A DNA stretch of 64,000 bases from Falsihalocynthiibacter arcticus. GTDB taxonomy: Bacteria > Pseudomonadota > Alphaproteobacteria > Rhodobacterales > Rhodobacteraceae. The stretch is from assembly GCF_000812665.2 (NCBI RefSeq), contig NZ_CP014327.1:1827501-1891500 (forward strand). Direction: 5' to 3'. How positions within the stretch are numbered: the stretch's first letter is position 1; the number at the start of each line of letters is the position of its first letter. Shown here in pieces: positions 1-9,517 of this stretch. A program made the translations under genes and the position numbers. The notes under the pieces are model-generated. The model had not been told where the DNA came from. It searched no databases and worked only from the letters and a program-made list of their open reading frames with translations.

Positions 1-1
1 T

Positions 2-688
2 TTTGACCGTAATATTAAAATCGCCCCGTCCATTCTTGCCGCAGATTTCGCCAACTTTGGTGCCGAGATTTTGGCGGTTCAGGAGCAGGGGGCGGACTGG
101 ATTCATGTTGACGTCATGGACGGGCATTTTGTGCCAAGTATTACGTTCGGTCCAGAGACTTGTAAAGCGATCCGTCCCCATATCAAAGGTGTGATGGACG
201 TGCATTTGATGATTACGCCGGTCGACGCCTACATCGAAGCCTTTGCCAAATCCGGTGCCGATATTATTACTGCCCACGTCGAAGCGGGGCCGCACGCGCA
301 CCGAACCGTTCAAGCGATCCGCAATGCGGGCGCCAAGGCGGGTATCGCGCTTAATCCAGCCACACCTGTGGAAAGCATCGAGTATTTGTTGGATATGATT
401 GACCTCATTTGTGTGATGACGGTGAACCCCGGATTTGGCGGGCAAAAGTTCATTCATAGCCAAATAGATAAGGTTAAAAAACTTCGTGCCATGGTTGGAG
501 ATCGTCCCATTCACATCGAAATTGATGGCGGAGTGACCCCCGAAACAGCGCCCCTTGTGACGGCTGCAGGTGCAGATGTTTTGGTCGCGGGATCGGCAGT
601 ATTCTCTGGTGGTAGTGTGCAAAACCCAGCGCCCTATGGCGAAAATATCCGTGCAATTCGGGCAGCGGCAGTTGCGGCACAGGGTTAG
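2..688 (+). CDS. rpe: ribulose-phosphate 3-epimerase, 5' end outside window
   Basis: Interconverts D-ribulose 5-phosphate and D-xylulose 5-phosphate in the cytoplasmic pentose phosphate pathway. The frame is open from base 2, giving 228 residues, and begins [16 protein letters not shown], so only the first one or two codons are missing. The TIM-barrel metal and catalytic segments are visible: DVMDGHFVP near residue 37, [11 protein letters not shown] in the middle and HIEIDGGV late. The next gene starts 4 bp after the stop, suggesting co-transcription. Identification is secure from these motifs and the near-full length. Confidence 0.95.
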   Translation, partial: FDRNIKIAPSILAADFANFGAEILAVQEQGADWIHVDVMDGHFVPSITFGPETCKAIRPHIKGVMDVHLMITPVDAYIEAFAKSGADIITAHVEAGPHAHRTVQAIRNAGAKAGIALNPATPVESIEYLLDMIDLICVMTVNPGFGGQKFIHSQIDKVKKLRAMVGDRPIHIEIDGGVTPETAPLVTAAGADVLVAGSAVFSGGSVQNPAPYGENIRAIRAAAVAAQG

Positions 689-692
689 GGGG

Positions 693-1121
693 ATGAACAG
701 CGCCATCTACCACAACCCAAAATGTAGTACGTCTCGGTTTGTTTTGGAGATTATGCAACTCGCAGGAGAGACTCCGGAGATTGTGTTGTACCAGCAAGTC
801 GGGTGGACGGAAGACCTGTTACGCACGCTTTTGACGGACGCGAAACTCTCGGCGCGCGATATACTGCGCACCCGCAATACGCCTGCAAAAGAGCTTGGCC
901 TAATGGACCCTGCGACACCAGACAGCGAGATTTTACGTGCGATGGTTGCGGACCCGATGTTGGTCGAGCGCCCAATCGTGCGGACCTCTAAAGGGGTCGT
1001 TCTTTGCCGCCCTAAAGAAGTGATTTTCTCGGTGCTGAACGACCAGTCTCCGCGGACCCTAATGACGACTAAAGGCGAGAGCTTTCAAATCCCGCGGGAC
1101 GAGATTTTAGAGCAAAGTTGA
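693..1121 (+). CDS. arsC: ArsC/Spx-family arsenate reductase (glutaredoxin-dependent type)
   Basis: 142 residues, the usual size of glutaredoxin-linked ArsC proteins. The N-terminus MNSAIYHNPKCSTSR holds the catalytic Cys in the NPKCSTSR loop. The later VERPIVRTSKGVVLCRP segment matches the family's RPIV substrate-loop motif. I chose the ATG at 693, 4 bp after rpe, because the conserved beta-strand with the Cys loop follows at once; a longer in-frame extension would overlap rpe. No arsB or arsR lies nearby, so a housekeeping or redox role is as likely as arsenic resistance. Confidence 0.88.
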   Translation: MNSAIYHNPKCSTSRFVLEIMQLAGETPEIVLYQQVGWTEDLLRTLLTDAKLSARDILRTRNTPAKELGLMDPATPDSEILRAMVADPMLVERPIVRTSKGVVLCRPKEVIFSVLNDQSPRTLMTTKGESFQIPRDEILEQS

Positions 1122-1175
1122 CAGGCCTAAGGGGCAGCCCTAGGAGTCTCCGAATAAAAACAAGGGGAGAGCGGC

Positions 1176-3890
1176 GTGGGATTATTCGACTTAGGCGGTG
1201 TATTGATCCCGCTGGCCTTTCTGTGGATGATCTTTACCCTTTTCCGCCAAAGCAAAAAACTTAAAGACCTCAGTGCGCGTATGGACGTTCTGGAAGCGCC
1301 AAACGCGGCCACGGACACTGCACCGAGTGAAGCGGCATTGCCGACACCGGAAGGTTTTGTTCCCGCGTCGGCAGCAGCTGTCGAAGATGTAGCACCCACA
1401 ATCTGGCCCACGTCCTCCCTCAAAGAAGTGCAGAGACCAGAACCCTCAAAAGCCTTTGTTCTGACCTCCGATAACGCGGCTGCGATTACGGAATGGCTCA
1501 AAGAAAAATGGTTCCTCGCAGTTGCCGCGCTTTCGTTCGTTTTGGCGGGTGTATTCTTGGTGCAATACAGTGTGGAAAACGGAATTCTGACCCCTGTTTG
1601 GCGCGTAGTTGGAACACTTTTCCTCGGCGCGGCCTTGATCGCGGGCGGCGAATGGGTGCGCAGGCGGGCCAGCGATGAAACGGGGCATGCCGCAGCACTT
1701 CCGTCGACACTGTCGGGTGCTGGGATCGTTTTATTGTTCATCGGCGTGTTGGCGGCACGGCAAATGTATGGCCTCATCGGTGCGGAAATGGCCTTCGTTA
1801 GTCTTGTGGCCGTGTCCTGTGTGGCGCTTGTCCTTGGCTGGTTCTATGGCCCGTTTCTCTCGATTGTTGGTTTGCTCGGAGCCTCGCTTGCCCCGTTTCT
1901 TATCGGCGGGTCCAGTACGGCTCCGAATTTCCTATATGCCTATTTTGTCCTTATTTGCCTTGTCGGATTGGCGATTGATACGGTGAAACGCCGTGCGTGG
2001 GTTTCGGTTTTGTCGATAGTTGCGCCCTATTTTGCGGCAATGGTTTTGTTTCAATCGGGCACGACGGAAGGCGTTTATTTCTTGGCGTTTGCCCTGATTG
2101 TTGCCGCGGGCGCCACGACCATCCCCGTACGAACCCTATATCCCAACCACGAAGGCACATCCGTTGGGCAGGCGGTTTGGCGTCTTGTCCGAAAGGATTT
2201 CTCGTCGTCAATGGAGACGCTGCCGACCGTTGAGTTCCCGACGCGGCTGGCGTTCGGTACGTTTGTTGCGGCCCTTGTCGTCATTCTAGCAGTTGGGGCG
2301 GATGCTCCGAATGCGACCACCGCGTGGGCGGCCATTGGCGCGGCTATGCTCCTGTTTGTGGCCACTAATTTCTGGCTCCGTGCAGCACCCGCTCTTTGGG
2401 AATTGGCGATGGGGCCTGTGGTGGTGTTTCTGGCCTTGATCACCCTTGAAGGGATCAATCGCGGGCCATTGCTCGCGGAATTTAAAGCGGGTCTGACGCG
2501 CGCTCCAGAGACCGCCCTCCCAACAACCGTTTTCATTCTCGTCGCGCTCGGAATCGCGATGAGCTGCGTGCTTTTTTGGCTCGGGAACAACCGCAAAAAT
2601 GGTCGTTTTGCCTTGAGCGTCGGTGCCGCAGTTACGGCCAATGCCACGCTTGTTGCGCTCGAAGCGTTTTGGCAACCGGTGTATGTTTTAACAGCGAACC
2701 TATGGGCCGGTATCGCGATGTTTGTCGCCGCGTTGATGGTCGGCATGGCGCATCGGGTCGCCCGCTTGGACAGCCCTGATAAACGCCGCGCGACCATCTT
2801 TGCGATGTCGGCCCTCTCCCTGATAAGCTTTGCGCTCACGATAATGTTGTCACAAGCGGCGTTGACGGTGGCCTTGAGCGTTATGGTGCTGCTTGCTGCT
2901 CTTCTTGAGCGTAAATTCGACATGCGGCGGTTGGCGTATTTTGTTCAAGTTGGCACGATCGTTGTCTCTTATCGGTCTTTTGTCGACCCTGGATTTTGGT
3001 GGATTTACCGTGTTTCGACGCTGGAATTCTCTTTGGTTGCGATTGCAATTCTTGGATTGATAGCGGCGACGTTTGTCGTCCTGAGAACCCGAGACCAGAA
3101 AGGCGCGCTTCTGGTTGTGGAATCTGCGTTCTGGAGTCTTGCGGCCATGTTTGCCAGTGTCGGCCTCGCGCGTTTGGTGGATTATTTGGGCGGCGGCGAT
3201 GAAATCACGGTTTCGTTGGCGGCCTTGGTGGTTTGGGTCTCGGCGGCCAATCAGTTGTACCGCGCAAAGCATGGAGCGCGCATGTTCCGGATCGTGCGGC
3301 TTGTACTTGCTTGGATCTTTGGCATTTTGGGAACAGTGTTGATGCTCGTCGAACTGATTATTTTCAATCCAGTTTGGGGCTTAGAAGCTAAGTCGGTTAT
3401 CGGCCCTATCCTCCTAAACTCTTTGATCATTGGCTATGGTGGTTTGGCCTGCCTCTTTGGATTTATCGCATGGAGTATGACGCATCTGAAGCTGCGGACG
3501 CGAAAATTCTATGCAGGGCTTGCGACCCTCTATGCGGTGATTTTCGCCGCGCTTGAAATCCGCCATATTTGGTGGGGCGGCGATATGGAAGACTACCAAG
3601 GGGTGTTTGATGAGGAGTTATATAGCTATACAATCGCGATGCTTTTATCCTCGGCGGCGCTTTTATTCTATGCGTTTTCCCGTCGCAATTTGATGCTGCG
3701 GCGTTTTGCTATGATCGGCATTGGTCTCACGATTGCGAAGGTCTTTCTAATCGATATGTCAGGGCTTGCGGGCCTCATTCGGGTCGCTTCCTTCCTTGGC
3801 CTCGGGTTGTCACTTGCGGCGCTTGCGTGGATCAACGGCAACATGACGCGCCAATGGGATCGCAGTCCAAATCAAAACGACAACACTTAG
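1176..3890 (+). CDS. DUF2339 family polytopic membrane protein
   Basis: 904-residue protein starting with GTG at 1176, behind an AAGGGGAG ribosome site. The N-terminus has one membrane segment (about residues 3-22) followed by a charged, Ala/Pro-rich linker to about residue 105. After that come some twenty or more hydrophobic segments covering nearly the whole chain. This layout, a coiled N-terminal part plus a very long multispan domain, is that of DUF2339 inner-membrane proteins, whose function is unknown. It stands alone between arsC and the Hsp70-like gene and gives no clue to a substrate. Confidence 0.8.
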   Translation: MGLFDLGGVLIPLAFLWMIFTLFRQSKKLKDLSARMDVLEAPNAATDTAPSEAALPTPEGFVPASAAAVEDVAPTIWPTSSLKEVQRPEPSKAFVLTSDNAAAITEWLKEKWFLAVAALSFVLAGVFLVQYSVENGILTPVWRVVGTLFLGAALIAGGEWVRRRASDETGHAAALPSTLSGAGIVLLFIGVLAARQMYGLIGAEMAFVSLVAVSCVALVLGWFYGPFLSIVGLLGASLAPFLIGGSSTAPNFLYAYFVLICLVGLAIDTVKRRAWVSVLSIVAPYFAAMVLFQSGTTEGVYFLAFALIVAAGATTIPVRTLYPNHEGTSVGQAVWRLVRKDFSSSMETLPTVEFPTRLAFGTFVAALVVILAVGADAPNATTAWAAIGAAMLLFVATNFWLRAAPALWELAMGPVVVFLALITLEGINRGPLLAEFKAGLTRAPETALPTTVFILVALGIAMSCVLFWLGNNRKNGRFALSVGAAVTANATLVALEAFWQPVYVLTANLWAGIAMFVAALMVGMAHRVARLDSPDKRRATIFAMSALSLISFALTIMLSQAALTVALSVMVLLAALLERKFDMRRLAYFVQVGTIVVSYRSFVDPGFWWIYRVSTLEFSLVAIAILGLIAATFVVLRTRDQKGALLVVESAFWSLAAMFASVGLARLVDYLGGGDEITVSLAALVVWVSAANQLYRAKHGARMFRIVRLVLAWIFGILGTVLMLVELIIFNPVWGLEAKSVIGPILLNSLIIGYGGLACLFGFIAWSMTHLKLRTRKFYAGLATLYAVIFAALEIRHIWWGGDMEDYQGVFDEELYSYTIAMLLSSAALLFYAFSRRNLMLRRFAMIGIGLTIAKVFLIDMSGLAGLIRVASFLGLGLSLAALAWINGNMTRQWDRSPNQNDNT

Positions 3891-3966
3891 CATTCAGATA
3901 GGGTTGTATCTCTCGCACGACGGGCCTAAAGAGCGCGGTTCCTGCGGACGATAAAGGTGCCAGACG

Positions 3967-5208
3967 ATGAATGCTTTGGGAATTGATTTTGGGACATCCA
4001 ACTCTGCGGCGGGAGTTTTGGTCAACGATAAACCTTTCTTGATCGAGGTTGAGGCGGGTGAGAAAACATTGCCAACAGCCGTATTTTTCCCACAAAATTC
4101 GGCGGAAATGCGGATCGGAAGTGCAGCCAACCGCGCCCTTATTCAAGGCGAAGAGGGGCGTTATATGCGCGCCCTCAAGAGCGTCCTTGGGACGTCTTTG
4201 ATGCATGAAAAGCGTCGGATAATGGGCGCCGAAATGACGATCAGCGATATTATCGCGCGGTTCCTTGAGGTGTTGAAAACTCGGGCCGAGGCCCAATGTT
4301 ATACGACATTTGAGCGGGCGCTTTCGGGGCGTCCCGTGCGGTTTCACTCCAAGGATGAGGGGCGCAATACGCAGGCGCTGGCCGATCTGACGGAATGCTA
4401 CCTAAAGGCGGGTTTCAAAGAAGTATCCTTCATGCCGGAGCCCGAAGCCGCAGCCTTGGCCAGCCATGCGCGCCAAGATGGTAGCCTTGGATTGGTGGTT
4501 GATATTGGCGGCGGGACCTCGGATTTCACGGTGTTTCGCAAGCAAGCTGGCACGCAGGAAATTTTGGCTAGCCATGGTGTGCGACTTGGAGGAACCCATT
4601 TCGATAAACGGCTCAGCGTGCGTCATGTGATGCCACTTTTGGGCAAAGATTCCTTGATTGGCAAAGAGTTCGGAGAGGGCGCATTGGCCGCCCCGAGCGC
4701 GATATTTCAAGACTTGGCGACTTGGGAGAAAATCCCGTTTCTCTATACGCAACAGACACGGTTGGCGATGGCGAAGCTTGGGAAGCTGGCCCTTGAACCC
4801 GTGTTGTTTTCACGCCTGCTCACGGTCCTGACCGAGGAGTTGGGGCATGAAGTTGCCTTTGCTGTCGAGCGGGCGAAAATTCTGGTGAACCAAGAGGATC
4901 GCTCCGACGCGCGAATTGATATGAAAATGATTGAAGCGGGCCTGTTTGCCGTCATGTCAGACCAATCCATGGCCGACTCCCTTGCGGAATATGGCGCGGA
5001 TATTCGCGATGCAGTCAAGGAAACGCTCGTGTTGGCTGGCGTGTCGGAGGCCCAAATCGAACAGGTCGTTTTTGTTGGAGGTTCAAGCCTTATGTCCATC
5101 GTGGATGATGGCATGCGGGCCGTATTCCCCGCTGCTGAGTTCTTGTATTCAGAGGCCTTTACCGGTGTTGTCGACGGGCTTGCTATAGCGGCGTCCCGTC
5201 AAAGCTAA
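3967..5208 (+). CDS. yegD: Hsp70-family protein, YegD-like
   Basis: 413 residues forming only an actin/Hsp70 ATPase fold. The phosphate-1 loop is GIDFGTSNSAAG at residues 5-16, phosphate-2 is DIGGGTSDFTVF near 179-190, and the adenosine motif is VVFVGGSSLM near 385. The peptide-binding domain of DnaK (about 200 residues) is missing, which is the YegD arrangement. YegD is called a chaperone homologue but its client is not established. The stop at 5208 lies 5 bp from the convergent znuB stop. Confidence 0.85.
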   Translation: MNALGIDFGTSNSAAGVLVNDKPFLIEVEAGEKTLPTAVFFPQNSAEMRIGSAANRALIQGEEGRYMRALKSVLGTSLMHEKRRIMGAEMTISDIIARFLEVLKTRAEAQCYTTFERALSGRPVRFHSKDEGRNTQALADLTECYLKAGFKEVSFMPEPEAAALASHARQDGSLGLVVDIGGGTSDFTVFRKQAGTQEILASHGVRLGGTHFDKRLSVRHVMPLLGKDSLIGKEFGEGALAAPSAIFQDLATWEKIPFLYTQQTRLAMAKLGKLALEPVLFSRLLTVLTEELGHEVAFAVERAKILVNQEDRSDARIDMKMIEAGLFAVMSDQSMADSLAEYGADIRDAVKETLVLAGVSEAQIEQVVFVGGSSLMSIVDDGMRAVFPAAEFLYSEAFTGVVDGLAIAASRQS

Positions 5209-5213
5209 GCGGG

Positions 5214-6008
5214 TTAGCCAGACCGGAGGGGCAGCCGGACGAGCGAGGCAACCGCAAAAAAGATTGCCACGACACAAACAATGGTCGGCCCCGCAGGCGT
5301 GTCGTAGATCAAGGCCGCTTGTAGGCCCAACACGACGGATGCCGCGCCAATTGCTAAGGAAATAAATGCCATGCTTTCGGGTGTTTTGGCAAAGGGGCGC
5401 GCGGCTGCTGCGGGCATGATGAGCATCGCTGTGACCAGTAAAACTCCGACAACCTTGATCGCAACAGCCACAACTAGTGCCAGCGCGATAGTGAGGATTA
5501 GCTGTTCGCGTTTGGGGTTGATTCCGCTGGCATAGGCCAAGCCGGGACTAAGGGTCGAGGTGAGAAATAGCGACCAACGCCAGACCAAAAGCGCGAGGAT
5601 AACGGCCGCGCCGCCCCAAATCGCGGCTAAGTCCATGGTCGTTACAGCAAGGATTTCCCCAAAGAGATAGGCCATAAGATCGACCCGCACACCGTCGATA
5701 AATGAGATCGCGACGAGGCCAAAAGCGAGCGCGGAGTGGGACAAAACCCCAAGGAGGGAGTCCGTTGAATGGTTGCGACCACTGAGGGTTGAGACGAGGA
5801 TTGCCATCAGGAGAGCGACGGCAAGGACGCTTGCAAAGACCGAGATGGAAAACCCGAGCGCGATTGCGACGCCGAGGATCGAGGCATGTGCAGTGGCGTC
5901 GCCGATATAGGCCATCCGCCGCCAGACAACGAAACACCCAAGGGGTGCGGCCGCGAGTACAAGTCCGAGGCCGGCCAATGTGGCGCGGAGCATGAAATCA
6001 TCCAGCAT
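5214..6008 (-). CDS. znuB: zinc ABC transporter permease ZnuB
   Basis: 264-residue membrane permease of the ABC-3 family with about eight hydrophobic segments. It would form the inner-membrane channel for zinc delivered by ZnuA and powered by ZnuC. The start MLDDFMLRA at 6008 was chosen because it overlaps the znuC stop by 11 bp (translational coupling) and gives the family's usual length; upstream in-frame codons read through znuC. GDATAHASILGVA near residue 37 is the conserved early cytoplasmic segment. Last gene of zur-znuC-znuB. Confidence 0.92.
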   Translation of the reverse strand: MLDDFMLRATLAGLGLVLAAAPLGCFVVWRRMAYIGDATAHASILGVAIALGFSISVFASVLAVALLMAILVSTLSGRNHSTDSLLGVLSHSALAFGLVAISFIDGVRVDLMAYLFGEILAVTTMDLAAIWGGAAVILALLVWRWSLFLTSTLSPGLAYASGINPKREQLILTIALALVVAVAIKVVGVLLVTAMLIMPAAAARPFAKTPESMAFISLAIGAASVVLGLQAALIYDTPAGPTIVCVVAIFFAVASLVRLPLRSG

Positions 6009-6752
6009 TTTGATCCTCGTGGCCACAGTTTGGGCCGTGTTCATGGTCGTCGTGGCTGTGGCTATGTTCGTGGCGATACAGAGCAAGTGCGCCTCCCGTT
6101 CCCGTGCCAAAAAGCGCACGGTATTCGGGGGCGGAGGCTACGATATCGGGTGTTCCGTGGCAGCACACATGACCGTTGAGACAGACGACGCGATCGGAGG
6201 CGGCCATCACAACATGCAGGTCGTGGCTGACCATCAAAACGGCACATCCGAGTTGCGAGCGCACGTCCTCGATCTGTTGGTAAAAAGAGGCGGCCCCGGG
6301 TTGATCGAGACCCTGTGTGGCTTCGTCGAGAATAAGCAAGTTTGGTTTATGGAGCAAAGCCCGTGCAAGGAGTACGCGTTGAAGTTGTCCCCCGAGAGGT
6401 CGGCCATCGCGGTGTCGGCGATATGTCCAGCGCCGCCCGCGTCTAACGCCGCAGTGACCTCCGCGAGGGGGTGGCGTGTTGGCAAGCTGAGGAAGCGTTT
6501 CACAGAGAGCGGCAGGCTGGGATCGAGTTGGAGTTTCTGCGGGACGTAACCGATCTTGAGGTTTTCCGCCCGCGTGATTTTTCCGTCGCTCGGGATCGCG
6601 CCAATAAGCGCCCGCAGCAGGGTGGTTTTGCCCGAACCGTTCGGTCCCACAAGGGTGACGATTTCACCGTTCTCTATGTGAAAATCGACGGCATCCAGCG
6701 TTGTTTTTGACCCGTGTTTTACCGTGAGCTTTTCTGTGGAGATCAGTTTCAT
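5998..6752 (-). pseudogene. znuC: zinc ABC transporter ATPase ZnuC, frameshifted in this sequence
   Basis: ATP-binding subunit of the zinc importer, read in two frames. Frame one (from 6752) has Walker A GPNGSGKTT and runs to MADLSG. Frame two (to 5998) has LLHKPNLLILDEATQGLD (Walker B), the VSHDLH switch and a His-rich tail. The signature should read SGGQLQRV, but the C run at 6389-6393 (G run on the coding strand) has five bases where six are needed. Restoring one base gives a continuous 251-residue ZnuC. The start overlaps the zur stop by 4 bp (ATGA). This may be a real mutation, programmed slippage or a sequencing error; the neighbours are intact. Confidence 0.85.
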
Positions 6753-7219
6753 ACCGTGTCCGATTGGCAATTTGGGCACAGACCGAGCGCCTCAACAACG
6801 GTGCGTTCAATTTTGAAACCTAGGTCGTGCGCCTGTTCATTGAGCAAGGGCGCGCAGAAGGTTTCGACGACGCCGTCGCACTCTTTGCAGATTAGAAAGG
6901 CGGGCGCATGATGCTCTCCGGGATGCATACAGGCGGCAAAGGCGTTTAGGCGTTCGATCTTATGGGCAAAGCCGTTGGACACCAGAAAATCAAGCGCACG
7001 ATAGGCGACAGGAGGTTGGGAGCCCAAGCCTTCGGTGCGCAGATGGTCGAGGATTTCATAGGCCCCGAGGGCACGATGTTCGATCAGCAGGATTTCCATC
7101 ACACGTCTGCGGACGGGTGTGAGTTGAAGCTTCTGCGCGCCACATTGCGCCTCAACCGAAGCGATGCCGGAATCGATGCAATCCTTGTGGTCGTGGTGTT
7201 CAAATCCATGGGTCGACAT
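6749..7219 (-). CDS. zur: Fur-family zinc uptake regulator Zur
   Basis: 156-residue repressor with an N-terminal winged helix (about residues 30-95, containing LTPVRRRVMEILL) and a C-terminal metal/dimer domain. Two CxxC pairs of the structural zinc site are present: CKEC near residue 117 and CPNC near the C-terminus. HPGEHHAPAF supplies histidine ligands. Its place upstream of znuC and divergent from znuA identifies it as Zur rather than Fur. It probably represses both transcripts from the palindrome at 7247-7266. Confidence 0.93.
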   Translation of the reverse strand: MSTHGFEHHDHKDCIDSGIASVEAQCGAQKLQLTPVRRRVMEILLIEHRALGAYEILDHLRTEGLGSQPPVAYRALDFLVSNGFAHKIERLNAFAACMHPGEHHAPAFLICKECDGVVETFCAPLLNEQAHDLGFKIERTVVEALGLCPNCQSDTV

Positions 7220-7246
7220 AAGATCTCAGTCTGTTGGGTTCCTACT

Positions 7247-7266
7247 TGTAATGTTATATTATTACA
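7247..7266. promoter_or_regulatory. candidate Zur operator between zur and znuA
   Basis: TGTAAT and ATTACA arms (7247-7252 and 7261-7266) are perfect inverted repeats flanking an 8-bp AT-rich centre. The site lies 27 bp upstream of zur and 39 bp upstream of znuA. Its AT-rich 20-bp dyad form fits Fur-superfamily sites. Assignment to Zur is by context. Confidence 0.7.
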
Positions 7267-7305
7267 TATAAGTCGAGGCCAAATTTAGTTTTAGAGGAAA
7301 AAAAG

Positions 7306-8223
7306 TTGAAAAATCTATTACCCGTATTCGTTGCCGCCATCGCTTTTGGACAATCCGCACATGCCAAAGCGCCCAATGTCGTAGTTGATATCGCGCCGAT
7401 CTATGCAATTGCCGCGCAGGTTATGGAGGGTGTTGGGACGCCCACATTGATAGTGGAACAAGCGGCCTCACCACATGATTTCTCATTGCGCCCGTCACAT
7501 GCACGCGGACTTCAAAACGCGGACGTTGTTTTTAGTGTCAGTCCCGACTTAACGCCATGGCTTGTGAAAAGCTTGGAGACTTTGGCCGTCGGGGCCGAAA
7601 TTGTGTTCTTGGCAGAGGTTTCAGGGACGAATTTGTTGGAGGCACGCGAGGAGGAAGGGCACGTTGATGAGGAAGAGCACGCCGATGAGGGGGGGCATGC
7701 GCATGGTGAATTTGATCCCCATAGTTGGCTTGACCCAGAAAATGCGGTGCTCTGGGCGGGGGAAATGGCGCGTATTCTGACGGAAATTGACCCTGAAAAT
7801 GGGTCGGTATACAAAGAGAATGTCGCGGATTTTGAAGCTCAGATGGTCGCGCTTGCGCAGGGTATCCAAGAGGGTTTTTCCGATCTCGGCGGAGTGGAAT
7901 ACTTTGTGTATCATGATGCGTTTCAGTATTTTGAAAGTCGATTTGAGGTCCCCTCCTTTGGGGCGATAACAGATACAGAAGCTGTTGATCCAGGGCCACG
8001 CAGGCTACAAGATGTTCGCGACAAGATTGCTCAGTCGAACGTCAAATGTTTGGCTGTTGAGTCCGGGTTTAAGTCGGGAATCCTTGACGCGATTACCCCA
8101 AATGGTGGGCTGGACATCGTGCAAATGGATCCATTGGGGGCGACCTTGCCTCTAGACAAAAACCTATATGGCACGACGCTCGCAAATATGGCGCAGGCGT
8201 TGACTGCGTGCCTTAAGAGCTAA
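7306..8223 (+). CDS. znuA: zinc ABC transporter substrate-binding protein ZnuA
   Basis: 305-residue periplasmic zinc receptor (cluster A-1). It has a signal peptide, MKNLLPVFVAAIAFGQSAHA, then a first lobe with SPHDFSLRPS and a His/Asp/Glu-rich loop at residues 116-134, followed by FDPHSWLDPEN. VYHDAFQYFE and the C-terminal lobe complete the fold. The start is TTG at 7306 behind GAGGAA, because no ATG precedes the signal peptide. The acidic His loop is typical of zinc rather than manganese receptors. Divergent from zur. Confidence 0.94.
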   Translation: MKNLLPVFVAAIAFGQSAHAKAPNVVVDIAPIYAIAAQVMEGVGTPTLIVEQAASPHDFSLRPSHARGLQNADVVFSVSPDLTPWLVKSLETLAVGAEIVFLAEVSGTNLLEAREEEGHVDEEEHADEGGHAHGEFDPHSWLDPENAVLWAGEMARILTEIDPENGSVYKENVADFEAQMVALAQGIQEGFSDLGGVEYFVYHDAFQYFESRFEVPSFGAITDTEAVDPGPRRLQDVRDKIAQSNVKCLAVESGFKSGILDAITPNGGLDIVQMDPLGATLPLDKNLYGTTLANMAQALTACLKS

Positions 8224-8247
8224 GCTCGCAGATGGTGCATTTGCCCC

Positions 8248-8286
8248 GCCGGAATCTGCTTTGTGAGGCAGGTTCCGGCCCGTTTT
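8248..8286 (+). terminator. znuA terminator
   Basis: Hairpin arms GCCGGAA (8248-8254) and TTCCGGC (8273-8279), with inner CTGC/GCAG pairing, followed by TTTT at 8283-8286. It lies 25 bp after the znuA stop. Confidence 0.65.
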
Positions 8287-8318
8287 AAGAGCGGGCGGTG
8301 CGCCTCAGCGATGATGCT

Positions 8319-9212
8319 CTAGTCCCACACGACACTATCCAGAAGTGTGCGCCGCGCAGATTCAAGATGGACCGTAAACCCATCTTTTGCGGCGTCCTTG
8401 TTGCCCGAAAGGAGCGCTCGAATGACGACCAGATGCTCCTTGGCTGCCTGTTTATTGCGCTCTTTTTCGTAGGTTTTATTCCACCGGTAATGAAAATGGA
8501 AAATCAGCGAAATGAGCACATAGAAATCGGAGATGAACCGGTTGCCAAGCTTTTCAATAAGCACGCGGTGAAAGCGCTCATCTAGGCGGGAAAATTTGAG
8601 GTAGTGGGTGTCGATATTCTCGAGTAAATTAACGTGAGCCACCTCAAGCGCTTGTAGCTCTGCGCGGGATTCAGCGGACATGGGCGTTTCACAAAAATTC
8701 CGCAGCGTCCGAAGCTCAAATATTTCGCGCACGTCAAACAACTCCTCGGCGAAATCACGGGTGAAACCAAGGAGCACCCAGTGGCGATTGGGTTCTTTCT
8801 CGATCAAGCCAAAACGGGAGAAGCGGATGAGATATTCGCGGATCGCTGACGAACTAACGCCGAATTCTCTTGCCAATTCACTTTCTCGAAGGACCGACCC
8901 AGGTGCCAAATCGCCACCAAGAATATAGTCCATAAAAAGAGTGTCGACTTTTTCACTGGCCGAGCGTGTTTCCTCAATTGCGAAATAGTCGATAGGGGCG
9001 GGCATGCGAAGAACGGTTTTTAACCGGCCGTCCCAATGAATAATCTTGGTTTGATCTAAATGCTCCAAAACGACGCGAATTGTCGTGCGGCTTGTTTTAA
9101 GTTTTTTGGCAAGTTCGGTTTCTGGGGGCAGTTGGCTGGCGATATCATGGTCGCAAATATAATCCAAACATCGGTTGTAAGCTTCTTTGTAAACACTATT
9201 GCTGCGCGACAC
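8319..9212 (-). CDS. GntR-family regulator with two winged-helix segments and an FCD-like C-terminal domain
   Basis: 297 residues. Two separate helix-turn-helix segments can be read. The first (about residues 27-65) contains PPETELAKKLKTSRTTIRV. The second (about 100-145) contains LRESELAREFGVSSSAIRE and a wing. The helical remainder resembles an FCD ligand domain (SRLDERFHRVLIEKLGN). Ordinary FadR-type proteins have one wHTH and about 230 residues, so this one has an added DNA-binding module. It is divergent from the sugar-acid oxidoreductase genes at 9518, which it probably controls. The ligand is unknown, perhaps a hexuronate. Confidence 0.8.
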   Translation of the reverse strand: MSRSNSVYKEAYNRCLDYICDHDIASQLPPETELAKKLKTSRTTIRVVLEHLDQTKIIHWDGRLKTVLRMPAPIDYFAIEETRSASEKVDTLFMDYILGGDLAPGSVLRESELAREFGVSSSAIREYLIRFSRFGLIEKEPNRHWVLLGFTRDFAEELFDVREIFELRTLRNFCETPMSAESRAELQALEVAHVNLLENIDTHYLKFSRLDERFHRVLIEKLGNRFISDFYVLISLIFHFHYRWNKTYEKERNKQAAKEHLVVIRALLSGNKDAAKDGFTVHLESARRTLLDSVVWD

Positions 9213-9517
9213 GGATGGCTCTCAATGCTGGCTACTCAGGTTGTGGTGCCATGTTTCAATCATAAATTTTCATTGGTGGCAAAAAGTATCTTAGCGGCGT
9301 TTAAAGGCGTATCCCTTCGTCGATGGGCCCGCAGTCAGGGGTGATCAAAATTTCGCTTCATCGATTTGCATGGGTGTTCGTGGTTTTTATTGCATAAAAG
9401 AACATATTCGCGTTGTCCGAGCATGGGGTTCGAGATAGATTTCTCAGAGTAGAGGCGGAAAAGCTTTAAAGAGTTGTTATCTCCAAGCCTTAAGGCCGAT
9501 GATTTTGAACAAATGGG
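9213..9517. promoter_or_regulatory. divergent intergenic region, GntR / oxidoreductase
   Basis: 305 bp between divergent genes with no credible coding frame. It must hold both promoters and presumably the regulator's operator, but I could not pick out a convincing dyad. Confidence 0.45.

Noticed and set aside
2075-2923. 282-codon open frame on the - strand
   Set aside because: Antisense to the DUF2339 gene; Ala/Arg/Thr-rich composition typical of antisense frames.
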